Shown here piece after piece: positions 1 to 7,848 of a stretch of DNA of 37,206 bases; within the stretch, counting starts at the first letter, position 1; each line of letters starts with the position of its first letter. Below the pieces are notes generated by a model, which was not told the DNA's origin, did not search any database, and saw only the letters and a program-made list of their open reading frames with translations. The DNA comes from an uncultured Verrucomicrobiota bacterium. Its GTDB lineage: Bacteria > Verrucomicrobiota > Verrucomicrobiia > Opitutales > Opitutaceae. The position numbers and the translations under genes are program-made. Location: positions 1-37,206 of the forward strand of contig CAJXQX010000037.1 of NCBI GenBank assembly GCA_913058185.1, in the 5' to 3' direction.

Positions 1-1532
1 GGTGTTGGCGGTCAGCTCTAAAGTGCCACCAAAATTGAAATCGCTGGTAATATTCAGGGTATTGCCGGCGGTGAGGATCAACTCACCGGTTGAACCGGCG
101 CCTGATCCGCCGGAAATGGTGCCACCGTGTCGGTAACGTTGTTCAGATCAAAGGTGCCGGGAGAAGTGACGGTGACTGCGGTCGTGTCAGCGAGACGACC
201 TGAACCAGAAAGTTGGAGCGTCCCAGCGGTGATGTCCGTGTCACCGGTGTAGGTCTGTGCGCTGGTAAGCGTGGTGGTGCCGCTGCCGGTTTGATCTACT
301 CCGCCGGAGCCGGATATCACGCCGCCGTAGGAGTAGGTGTTGGAGCGATTGAAATCGACCGTGCCGCTGTTGGTGATGTTACCGGTGAGCGAACCGGTGG
401 TCGCGCCTGAACCAATTTGCAAGGTGGAGCTGCCGGCAACCGTGGTGCCACCGGAATAGGTGTTGGCTCCCGTGAGGGTAAGGGTGCCGCCATCCACATC
501 GACTGCGCCGGTGCCGGAGACCACGCCGGACAGGGTGTTGGAACCTGAGGTATTGGCGACGGTTCCGTTGTTGGTGATGTTTTCCGCGACGGAGATTCCA
601 TTGGTGAGCGAGAGTTCGGCGCCCGAGGCCACAGTGGTGCTGCCCGTGGTGGTGCCGAGAGCAGTGTTATGAGCAATGGTCAAGGTGCCGGCATTGACGT
701 TGGTGGCACCGTTGTAGGTATTGGCTCCGGAAAGCGTGAGGTTGCCGGTGCCTGTTTTGGTGAGATTACTCGCGGTGCTACTACCGTCAGAGACGACACC
801 AGACACTAAGGTGTCGTTGGTGCCACTCATGGTGAGCGTGCGATTCGTGCCGTTTTCGGAGAGGGAGATGCAGTCGACGGTGACGGAGCCGGTGGAGTTG
901 TTGATAAAGCTTCGATTACCTCCACTATTTTTAATTAAGGCCGACACATCTAAATCGGCACTGCCAGCCAGTGTTAAGTTCTGTTTGAGAAGTATATTGG
1001 TGGTGGTAATCCCCCAGTGTTGTTGAGAGTGAGCGTCAGGTTTGCGTTGGTGGTAAACCGATCCCCCAGGTCTATATTTCCGGCGCCATTGATCGTGAGA
1101 TTATGGCGCATATTAATATTGGTGGTAACAATAAGGTCACCGGTGAGGGCCCAGGACTGGTTTGCTTCGGTGCGGATAATGTTGAAAGTCGGGGTTTGAT
1201 CATCGTCTTTGGAGAGACCGCCCGAACCGATGCAAAAATGATTGGTGCCGTGGGTGAATCCGTTGGCCGAGGTGGCCGCATCAAAGTTGATACTCTGAAC
1301 GGTGCGGGTGGCCCCGAACACGATAGCATATTGACTGTTGGCAGTATCGGCGTCGAAGACGGCGTCAATGCCGGAGCCGGGTGCAGAGCCTCCGACCCAG
1401 TTGCCCCCGGTGGCCCAAGTGCCGGTTTCCGCACCACCACTCCAAACCACTTGTGAATTGCACAGATGTGCTCAAACCAACGGACACGCCGAAGATTAGA
1501 AGCAGGACCCGAAGTAATACCCGTGCAGGCAT
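1..1532 (-). pseudogene. Autotransporter-associated beta-strand repeat (PATR) surface protein, 5' part, three frameshifts
   Basis: The product would be a secreted or surface beta-helical repeat protein; its 3' part lies beyond the left edge. A signal-peptide-like start (MPARVLLRVLLLIFGV...) begins at the ATG at 1532-1530. The mature frame (VWSGGAETGTW..., complement 974-1450) is a different frame, so one break lies near 1444-1455. A second break is at the C5 run 1011-1015: restoring one base joins NNTGG to ITTTNILLKQN and then to the frame of 78-947. A third is near 122-123: restoring one base joins NNVTDTV to GTISGGSGAG and continues to position 1. The 78-947 segment carries several repeats of the form GVxSGxG...LTLxGANTYxGxT, typical of PATR passengers. 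No other long gene here is broken this way, which favours true decay. Assembly or read error in a repetitive gene remains possible. Confidence 0.75.
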
Positions 1533-1751
1533 ATTATAAAAACTAGGGTGTAATACCTATTCGGCAAGTCATTTACATGTGGATCGCTTAGGGCCTATAA
1601 GTCATAAACTACTAAAATTCAACTATTTATGTAATTATTAATATTATAGAATCTTAAACCGTTGGTGAATTGGTCCTAACGGAGAGGAAAATGATCTCTT
1701 TGCGGTAATCGAAAGCTTGGCGTCGGGGCGACCTTCTGCGACCGGTAGCAC
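1533..1751. promoter_or_regulatory. Divergent intergenic region, AT-rich
   Basis: This region separates the minus-strand PATR gene from the plus-strand cobA/hemD gene. The stretch 1595-1665 is much richer in A and T than the rest of the window and probably holds promoters for one or both sides, but I cannot point to a convincing -35/-10 pair. A Shine-Dalgarno-like GGAGAGG (1681-1687) precedes an ATG at 1691 that opens only a five-codon ORF (MISLR, stop ending at 1708), 43 bases before the cobA/hemD start. No ribosome binding site is evident directly before that start. Confidence 0.35.
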
Positions 1752-3284
1752 ATGGCTGAATCAGGTATGGTCTATTTAGTGGGAGCGGGTCCGGGTGATC
1801 TCGGTCTGGTGACATTGCGGGCTCGCGAGCTCATCCAACGAGCGGACGTTTTGGTCTACGATTATCTCGTGCATCCGGATCTGGTGGATTGGGTGCGATC
1901 GCGCTGTGAGGTGATTTATGTCGGCAAAAAGGCCGGATTCCACTCCATGCCGCAGGAAGAAATCGAAGCCTTACTGGTCAAGCATGCTGAGGCAGGGCAG
2001 CAAGTGGTGCGTTTGAAGGGCGGCGATCCCTATGTATTTGGTCGCGGCGGCGAAGAGGCTCGGGCTCTAGCTGAGAACGATATTCCGTTTGAGGTGGTGC
2101 CCGGTATCACTGCGGCTTTGGCGGCTGGAGCCTATGCCGGAATTCCGCTTACGCAGCGCAATACCAGTTCTTCGCTTATGCTCGTGACCGGACATGAAGA
2201 TCCGACGAAACATGAACTGCAGGTGGATTGGCCGCAGTTGGGGGCGTTGAAAAATACCACGCTGGCAATCTATATGGGGATGAGCCGTCTTCCCGATATT
2301 CTTAAGGGACTACAGTCCGGTGGACTCGCTGCAGATACGCCGGCTGCCGTCGTGCAGTGGGCCTCACTCGGCCGTCAACGCAGCGCGACCGGCACGGTGA
2401 GCGACATCGTGGCCCGCGCCGCGGAAGCCGGCCTCAAGGCGCCATCAATTATTTTTGTGGGCGATGTGGTGCGGCATCAGGAATCCGTGGACTGGTTCGA
2501 ACATCTCTCGTTGTTCGGTCGACGCATCGTCGTTACTCGAACCCGCAGCGGAAACAGTGCGTTGCGCGGTAAACTGGAACACCTCGGTGCGGAAGTGATC
2601 GAGCTGCCGCTCATCAATGTGGTGCCTGCCGTCGATCGAGATATGCTCGTGGAGGTGATTAGTGAACTCGGGATGTATGATTGGATCGTCTTCACCAGCG
2701 CGAATGGGGTCCGTATTTTCTTCGAGCATTTCTATCAGGCTTTTGATGATATCCGCGCGCTGGGTCTTTTGCGTTTCGCATGTGTGGGTGATGCCACGGC
2801 CAAAGAGATCGAACGTCATCGGGTGAAGGTCGAATGCCGGCCGAAGGTTGCCACCGCTGAAGCCTTGGCCAAAGCGATGATTGCCACGGGCAGTTTGGAC
2901 AGCGCGAAGATCGTCACCGTCACGGGTAATTTGAACCGAGATATCTTGGTCAAGAAACTCGAGGAGGCGCGGGCGATCGTCGATACGTTGCCGCTTTACC
3001 GCACCGAGAAGCTCGACTTATCAGAGAACGCCGCCGCGCATGACTTCCGTGAACGCGGCGCTGATGCCATCCTGTTCGCGAGTTCATCCGCCGCCGAGGC
3101 TTACGCCAGTCAGGCCGATTCACTTCAACTCTCGGAGGAGGCCAAGCAACCGCTACTCGGATCCATGGGGCCACAAACCAGTAGAACGCTGAAGGAATTA
3201 GACCTTACGGTTGATTTTGAATCACAAGCGCCCGGTCTGAATGCCTTGGTCGATGCACTCATTAGCCGTTTGAACGAAAGCTGA
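1752..3284 (+). CDS. Uroporphyrinogen-III C-methyltransferase / uroporphyrinogen-III synthase fusion
   Basis: This 510-residue protein joins two enzymes of tetrapyrrole synthesis. Residues 1-250 form a SUMT (CobA/CysG-C) domain. It shows the SAM-binding start VYLVGAGPGD, the VRLKGGDPYVFGRGGEE motif, VVPGITAALAAGAYAGIPLT, LVTGHE, TLAIYMGM and APSIIFVGDVV. This domain methylates uroporphyrinogen III at C2 and C7 to make precorrin-2. Residues 260-505 are a HemD-like domain (RRIVVTRTRSGNSAL..., DWIVFTSANGV, ...ILFASSSAAEAY) that closes hydroxymethylbilane to uroporphyrinogen III. The fusion would channel substrate toward siroheme or cobalamin, and HemD activity also serves heme. The ATG at 1752 begins just before the conserved N-terminus; no good ribosome binding site is visible. 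It is followed after 62 bases by the aminotransferase. The domain assignment is firm; the physiological branch is inferred. Confidence 0.95.
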   Translation: MAESGMVYLVGAGPGDLGLVTLRARELIQRADVLVYDYLVHPDLVDWVRSRCEVIYVGKKAGFHSMPQEEIEALLVKHAEAGQQVVRLKGGDPYVFGRGGEEARALAENDIPFEVVPGITAALAAGAYAGIPLTQRNTSSSLMLVTGHEDPTKHELQVDWPQLGALKNTTLAIYMGMSRLPDILKGLQSGGLAADTPAAVVQWASLGRQRSATGTVSDIVARAAEAGLKAPSIIFVGDVVRHQESVDWFEHLSLFGRRIVVTRTRSGNSALRGKLEHLGAEVIELPLINVVPAVDRDMLVEVISELGMYDWIVFTSANGVRIFFEHFYQAFDDIRALGLLRFACVGDATAKEIERHRVKVECRPKVATAEALAKAMIATGSLDSAKIVTVTGNLNRDILVKKLEEARAIVDTLPLYRTEKLDLSENAAAHDFRERGADAILFASSSAAEAYASQADSLQLSEEAKQPLLGSMGPQTSRTLKELDLTVDFESQAPGLNALVDALISRLNES

Positions 3285-3346
3285 TACCGCATCGCGAACC
3301 GGCGCTTGCTGTCGGTGAGCCCGCGAAATACCGTATAACTCCTTTT

Positions 3347-4447
3347 ATGAAGGTTCCTTTTCTTGATTTATCGCGCGCTCATCAAGCGCTCCGGACTGAA
3401 ATTCTTGAATCGTTCGCGGCCACCTACGATGCCGGACGATTCTGTTTGGGTGATGACGTTACAGCTTTCGAGTCCGCCTTTGCCGCGGCGAGTGGAACGG
3501 ATGCTGTCGTTGGGGTGGGCAACGGCACCGCCGCGCTGCACCTCGTGGCACGAGCGTTGGGGATCGGCCCCGGTGATGACGTGGTGGTTCCTGCCTTCAC
3601 GTTTATCGCGAGCGCCTGGACCGCGAGTTATGTTGGAGCACGTCCGATTTTCTGTGATGTGGATCCAACCACATTTACGGTGACAGCTGAGACCATTGCC
3701 GCGGCTTTGACGCCGAAAACCAAGGCGGTCGTAGTCGTGCATCTTTTCGGACAATCAGCCGACATGGATCCCATTCTAGAATTGGCTGCGAGTCGCGGAA
3801 TCCCTGTGATCGAAGACTGTGCTCAAGCCCATCTCGCGACCTATCGAGGTCGCCCGGTTGGCACCATGGGGGTTGCCGGCACGTTTAGTTTTTATCCCAC
3901 CAAAAACCTCGGTGGCGTGGGCGAGGGTGGTGCGGTCGTCTCATCGAATTCCGAGGTGTTGGATCGGGTGAAACTTCTCCGCGTTCACGGTTCAAATGTT
4001 CGGTATCAACACGATGATGTGGGATATAATTACCGCATGGAAGGGCTGCAGGCCGGGGCTCTGACGGTGAAGCTGAAACATCTCGAAAATTACACCGCGG
4101 GACGACGCGCGGTGGCGCAAAAATATCGGGAGGGAATTCAACTCAAGGATGTCACGCTGCCGCAGACCGTAGAGTGGGGTGAGTCCGTTTACCACCAGTT
4201 CACCCTCTTGCATCCGAATCGAGATGGTTTGCGCGCCCACTTAACGGCGTGCGGCGTAGGCACGGATTTGATCTATCCCCGGGCATTGCACCAGCAGCCC
4301 TGCTATGCCGCCGTCGGTCCAGCTGAGGGGTCGTTGCCGGTCGCGGAAAAACTAGCACGGGACTGCTTGAGCTTACCGATATTTCCCGAGCTCACCGCGG
4401 CAGAAATCGCGCATGTCGTTGAGAGCGTTAATTCATTCGAAGGCTAA
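3347..4447 (+). CDS. DegT/DnrJ/EryC1/StrS-family PLP aminotransferase
   Basis: This 366-residue fold-type I PLP enzyme belongs to the nucleotide-sugar aminotransferase family. The N-terminus VPFLDLSR is typical. GNGTAALHLVARAL binds cofactor phosphate, EDCAQAH (Asp157) sits over the pyridine nitrogen, and SFYPTKNLG supplies the Schiff-base lysine, Lys186. The GGVGEGGAVV segment and GYNYRMEGLQAG are family hallmarks. Relatives transfer an amino group from Glu or Gln to a keto-sugar nucleotide in surface polysaccharide or antibiotic pathways. No sugar epimerase, dehydratase or glycosyltransferase lies nearby, so the substrate cannot be guessed from context. The stop is 3 bases before the trpF start, so the two are probably translated from one message. 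Confidence 0.93.
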   Translation: MKVPFLDLSRAHQALRTEILESFAATYDAGRFCLGDDVTAFESAFAAASGTDAVVGVGNGTAALHLVARALGIGPGDDVVVPAFTFIASAWTASYVGARPIFCDVDPTTFTVTAETIAAALTPKTKAVVVVHLFGQSADMDPILELAASRGIPVIEDCAQAHLATYRGRPVGTMGVAGTFSFYPTKNLGGVGEGGAVVSSNSEVLDRVKLLRVHGSNVRYQHDDVGYNYRMEGLQAGALTVKLKHLENYTAGRRAVAQKYREGIQLKDVTLPQTVEWGESVYHQFTLLHPNRDGLRAHLTACGVGTDLIYPRALHQQPCYAAVGPAEGSLPVAEKLARDCLSLPIFPELTAAEIAHVVESVNSFEG

Positions 4448-4450
4448 GGT

Positions 4451-5125
4451 ATGATCGATGGTGTTCGTCTCAAATTCTGCGGACTGACTTCGTTGGTAGA
4501 CGCCAACTTTGCGGATGCGTTGGGAGCGGATTACCTCGGCTTTATTCTGTATCCGAAGTCACCACGCGGCTTGTCGGTTCGGGACTTTGAAAACCTGAAA
4601 CCGAACCTGCCTAGGGGGCGAAAATTGGTGGCGGTGATGGTTGAGCCAAGTGATGTCGAATTGATCGCGGCGAAAGAGTCAGGGTTCGATCGATTTCAGA
4701 TTCATTTCTCTACCGAATTCCCGATCGAGCGTATCGAAGGAATAAGTAAACAAGTAGGCCGAGATCGGCTTTGGCTGGTCCCGAAACGGCACCCGGAATC
4801 GCCCATGGATGAGCGTTGGTTGAAATGGGCCGAGACGATTCTCGTAGATACGTTTTCCGCGAATGAATTTGGTGGTTCAGGCAAGACCGGAAATTGGTCC
4901 GAGTTTGCCCGGCTCCAATCCGACCATCCCACTACGAAGTGGATATTGGCCGGAGGCTTGAATCCGGAAAATATAGGCGATGCCCTGACCCAATCGGGTG
5001 CGCGGCTTGTCGATGTGAACAGTGGCGTCGAAATTGCTCCCGGCATTAAAGACCACGCCAAGATGAAGGCGGTGGTTTTGGGTATCCACAAACAACGCAC
5101 GTCGTCAACAAACGCCCATGAGTGA
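4451..5125 (+). CDS. trpF: Phosphoribosylanthranilate isomerase
   Basis: This 224-residue (beta/alpha)8-barrel enzyme converts N-(5'-phosphoribosyl)anthranilate to CdRP in tryptophan synthesis. The catalytic Cys lies in LKFCGLT (Cys10), and the general-acid Asp in ILVDTFS, followed by the GGSGKTGNW phosphate loop. WILAGGLNPENIGDAL and LVDVNSGVE are the C-terminal phosphate-binding strands. Family members usually have a Q-[LV]-H-G motif in the middle; here it reads QIHFSTE, a small deviation. It starts 3 bases after the DegT gene and its 3' end overlaps the transporter by 8 bases. No other trp gene is present in this window. Length is normal. Confidence 0.93.
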   Translation: MIDGVRLKFCGLTSLVDANFADALGADYLGFILYPKSPRGLSVRDFENLKPNLPRGRKLVAVMVEPSDVELIAAKESGFDRFQIHFSTEFPIERIEGISKQVGRDRLWLVPKRHPESPMDERWLKWAETILVDTFSANEFGGSGKTGNWSEFARLQSDHPTTKWILAGGLNPENIGDALTQSGARLVDVNSGVEIAPGIKDHAKMKAVVLGIHKQRTSSTNAHE

Positions 5126-6362
5126 CGATATACCTAAATGGTCTAGCGGCGGACTGATTGGTCCGGGCTTATTAGTCGCAGCCACCGGCGTTGGCGCCGG
5201 CGATCTGATTGCCGCAGCGGTGGCGGGTCGGCAATTCGGTCTCGCCGTGCTTTGGGTGGTGATCGTGGGCGCTGCGGGGAAGTGGTTATTGAATGAAGGG
5301 ATTGCCCGGTGGCAGTTGGCGACGGGGGAATCGATTATCAAGGCGTGGGCGACTCGACTGCCGCGTTGGGTGTTTTGGTATTTCGGCGGTTACCTGATCG
5401 TATGGGCTTTTCTGGTGGGAGGTGCCCTTGGGGCGGCCTGTGGCGTGGCCTTCAAAGCGCTGTGGCCCGACGTTCCGGGATCGGTCGGTATCTGGGCGAC
5501 GATTCACGCGTTGGTGGGCTGGACGATCGTATTGTTGGGCAACTACCGCTTCTTCGAAAAAGTGATGCAGGTCTTAGTGGCATTGATGTTTGTCTTCGTC
5601 TTCGCCTGTGGCGTTTGGCTCGCTCCGGCCGGAAGTGAGATCCTAGCTGGTTTAGTCATTCCGGTTATTCCAGCCGGGGGGCTTTGGATTGTGCTTGGAC
5701 TGATGGGAGGAGTCGGTGGAAGTGCCACCATACTTTGCTACGGGTATTGGATTAAGGAACGGGGCTGGAATTCGCCTGATGTTATTCCCCGCGCAAGATG
5801 GGACCTTCTAATCGCCTATGGGCTGACGGCTGCCTTCGGGGTAGCGATGGTGATTTTGGCGTCGACCGCGCGTCCGGCTGATGCCAGCGGAACGGCCCTG
5901 GTTTTGGCTCTCGCGGATCAGCTCGAAACCCTTTTGGGCCCGACGGGAAAACTGCTTTTCTTAGGTGGATTTTGGTGTGCGGTATTCACTTCTTTGCTAG
6001 GCGTCTGGCAGGGAGTGCCCTACCTGTTCGAAGACTGGTGGAATAATCGAACTACCGCCGTAAATTCGACGGATTCAACCGGTGGTCGTTCGCGTCCTTA
6101 TCTAGGTTTTTTAGCTTATTTGGCGGTACCTCCCCTGGTCCTGCAGTTGTTTGATCGGCCGCTGCTGATTGTGGTGCTTTATGCGATCGCAGGGGCCTTC
6201 TTCATGCCCCTACTTGCGAGCACGTTGTTGGTGCTGAATAATCGTAAACAATGGGTCGGTGAGCTGACCAATCCACGTTGGATCAACTTTGGGCTGATTT
6301 CCACCCTGCTGCTTTTCGGAACTTTATTTATAGTGGAATTAAAGAACCGATTTTTCGGCTGA
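5118..6362 (+). CDS. Nramp-family (COG1914-like) membrane transporter, atypical
   Basis: This 414-residue protein has about ten or eleven hydrophobic segments and the general layout of the Nramp/LeuT fold. The first helix reads GPGLLVAATGVGAGDLIAAA where metal-transporting Nramps have the DPGN metal-binding motif. The sixth-helix region reads GLMGGVGGSATILCYGYW where they have A/M-P-H. Such sequences, with conserved features such as LNEGIARWQLATG and CYGYWIKERGW, are to my recollection common in Planctomycetes and Verrucomicrobia and are annotated as Nramp transporters. Because both canonical metal-ligand motifs are absent, manganese or iron transport should not be assumed. The start overlaps trpF by 8 bases, so the gene ends a four-gene plus-strand cluster. 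Confidence 0.85.
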   Translation: MSDDIPKWSSGGLIGPGLLVAATGVGAGDLIAAAVAGRQFGLAVLWVVIVGAAGKWLLNEGIARWQLATGESIIKAWATRLPRWVFWYFGGYLIVWAFLVGGALGAACGVAFKALWPDVPGSVGIWATIHALVGWTIVLLGNYRFFEKVMQVLVALMFVFVFACGVWLAPAGSEILAGLVIPVIPAGGLWIVLGLMGGVGGSATILCYGYWIKERGWNSPDVIPRARWDLLIAYGLTAAFGVAMVILASTARPADASGTALVLALADQLETLLGPTGKLLFLGGFWCAVFTSLLGVWQGVPYLFEDWWNNRTTAVNSTDSTGGRSRPYLGFLAYLAVPPLVLQLFDRPLLIVVLYAIAGAFFMPLLASTLLVLNNRKQWVGELTNPRWINFGLISTLLLFGTLFIVELKNRFFG

Positions 6363-6394
6363 TAGAAGTCAGTCCGTTTTCTGGGAGAGAGTTC

Positions 6395-6603
6395 TTAGGC
6401 GCCTCTTCGTTCGGCCAAGTCCGCTCGAATTGTCTCCATTTTCTTTTCGTTGAGGGAGAAGAATAGGAAGATGACGATGGTGAGAACACCAAACGCGGAG
6501 GGGATAATACTTCCTCTTTTTCTAGTTCCAATAAGACATCGGAAACGACGGTGACGTCGTCGAACCGCTTGGTGATATTCTGCAACTCAATAAACGCGGG
6601 CAT
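6395..6603 (-). pseudogene. Deletion scar: N-terminus of an ABC ATPase joined to C-terminus of an MFS transporter
   Basis: From the ATG at 6603 the frame reads MPAFIELQNITKRFDDVTVV followed by SDVLLELEKEE, which resembles the first strands of an ABC-transporter ATPase up to just before where the Walker A loop should begin. In a second frame, from about 6510 to the TAA at 6397-6395, the same strand reads SIIPSAFGVLTIVIFLFFSL then NEKKMETIRADLAERRGA. That is a final hydrophobic helix plus the Ix-DL-x-RRG tail typical of GPH/MFS sugar transporters. The simplest reading is that two adjacent minus-strand genes lost everything between these ends, leaving an out-of-frame junction near 6505-6515. The start codon remains, so a 91-residue chimeric ORF (6328-6603) could still be translated, but I doubt it is functional. 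Fragments are short, hence moderate confidence. Confidence 0.55.
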
Positions 6604-6696
6604 GGCTAGGCTCTTTTGGCCGCACTACCGATGTATGGCCAGTAATTTGAGAATCTTTCTGCACCAGGCTGGTAACGGTCGTGCCTATTTCTGCAC

Positions 6697-6726
6697 AAAA
6701 AAGCGCGCCCGATAACGAGCGCGCTT
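6697..6726 (-). terminator. Intrinsic terminator after fba
   Basis: A perfect 8-base stem (6701-6708 with 6719-6726, AAGCGCGC/GCGCGCTT) with a 10-base loop is followed on the minus strand by a U-run (A at 6697-6702 on the plus strand). It lies about 27 bases past the stop of the aldolase gene. Confidence 0.85.
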
Positions 6727-6752
6727 TGAAAAGGAGAGGAATTCGCCGTAGC

Positions 6753-7703
6753 TTACGCTTTGAGCGAACCGCGAAGATCGTCGAGCGTGCCGGCAGCTCC
6801 GAGGAGCTCGCAACGGCTGGCGATGAACTTCGCGTATTCCGCGATGAAGATCTTCCCGGGGGGACGGAAGTCGAATTGCTCCGGGTTCTTCTGGAAGAAC
6901 TCGCGATGAACGCGGGTCCAGACGAGACGGCCATCTGTATCGATGTTGACCTTGGTGACGCCTCTTTGGGCGGCAGGAAGATATTCGTTCACGTCGACGC
7001 CCATGGAGCCGGCAATCTCGCCGCCAGCGGCGTTAATCCGGGCCACTTCGTCCTGAGGGACCGAAGAGGAACCATGCATGACGAGCGGGTAGTCGGGCAG
7101 ACGGTCCCTGATTTTTTCGAGCACATCGAAGTGCAGGGACTGACGCCCCTTGAACTTGAAGGCGCCGTGGCTGGAACCAAAGGCGCAGGCCAGAGAGTCA
7201 CAGCCCGTTTGCTTCACGAACTCCTCAGCCTCAGCTGGGTCGGTCAAGCAGGCGTTGCCCTCTTCGACGACGATATCTTCTTCGACGCCACCGAGCATGC
7301 CGAGTTCGGCCTCGACGGAGATACCTTTGGCGTGAGCGCGGTCAACGACCCGTTTGGTGATCGCGACGTTTTCCTCGAAGGTTTCGTGGGAAGCGTCGAT
7401 CATGACGGAACTGAAGAAGCCGGAATCGATGCAATCGTAGCAGGTCTCTTCGTCACCGTGATCCAAATGGACGGCATAAATTGCGTCCGGGTAGATGTCG
7501 CCTGCAGCGCGGATAACCGCCTCAAGCATGCGCTTGTCGGTGTATTTGCGGGCTCCCTTGGAGATCTGGATGATAAACGGCGACTTGGCATCGACAGCAC
7601 CTTGGAAGAGGCCCATCGCCTGCTCGGCGTTGTTAATATTGAAAGCACCAACGGCGTATTTGCCGTAGGCGTGCTTGAAGAGCTGTGCAGTAGTAACGAT
7701 CAT
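6753..7703 (-). CDS. fba: Class II fructose-bisphosphate aldolase
   Basis: This zinc-dependent enzyme cleaves fructose 1,6-bisphosphate into DHAP and glyceraldehyde 3-phosphate in glycolysis, or runs in reverse in gluconeogenesis. Visible hallmarks are GAFNINNAEQ near the N-terminus, HLDHGD with catalytic Asp and a zinc His, SVEAELGMLGG, the zinc-ligand region FGSSHGAFKF, LVMHGSSSVP, and the NIDTD phosphate-binding segment. I chose the ATG at 7703 (MIVTTAQLFKHAYG, 316 residues) because class II aldolases begin about here. An upstream in-frame ATG at 7751 would add 16 residues with no family counterpart. No clear ribosome binding site is visible. It is followed by a strong terminator and looks monocistronic. 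Confidence 0.95.
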   Translation of the reverse strand: MIVTTAQLFKHAYGKYAVGAFNINNAEQAMGLFQGAVDAKSPFIIQISKGARKYTDKRMLEAVIRAAGDIYPDAIYAVHLDHGDEETCYDCIDSGFFSSVMIDASHETFEENVAITKRVVDRAHAKGISVEAELGMLGGVEEDIVVEEGNACLTDPAEAEEFVKQTGCDSLACAFGSSHGAFKFKGRQSLHFDVLEKIRDRLPDYPLVMHGSSSVPQDEVARINAAGGEIAGSMGVDVNEYLPAAQRGVTKVNIDTDGRLVWTRVHREFFQKNPEQFDFRPPGKIFIAEYAKFIASRCELLGAAGTLDDLRGSLKA

Positions 7704-7848
7704 GTTTCGGTAAGGAAAATTGTGAGAGAGACTTACGAGTGAACCTACCAACTCGAGGTTTCGCCCGGCAAGGGTTTTTCACCCTCGCTCGATATCAAGG
7801 GTGATAGTGAGATGAATTGAGAACGAAAATGCCGCTTTCGGGGATGAA

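Noticed and set aside
6681-7742. 353-codon plus-strand ORF
   Set aside because: It lies antisense to the aldolase gene, which has clear catalytic motifs; the plus-strand translation has no family features.
7752-7848. Possible terminator at CACCCT/AGGGTG between fba and the hypothetical gene
   Set aside because: The stem is only six bases with a long loop, and no U-run follows on the minus strand.
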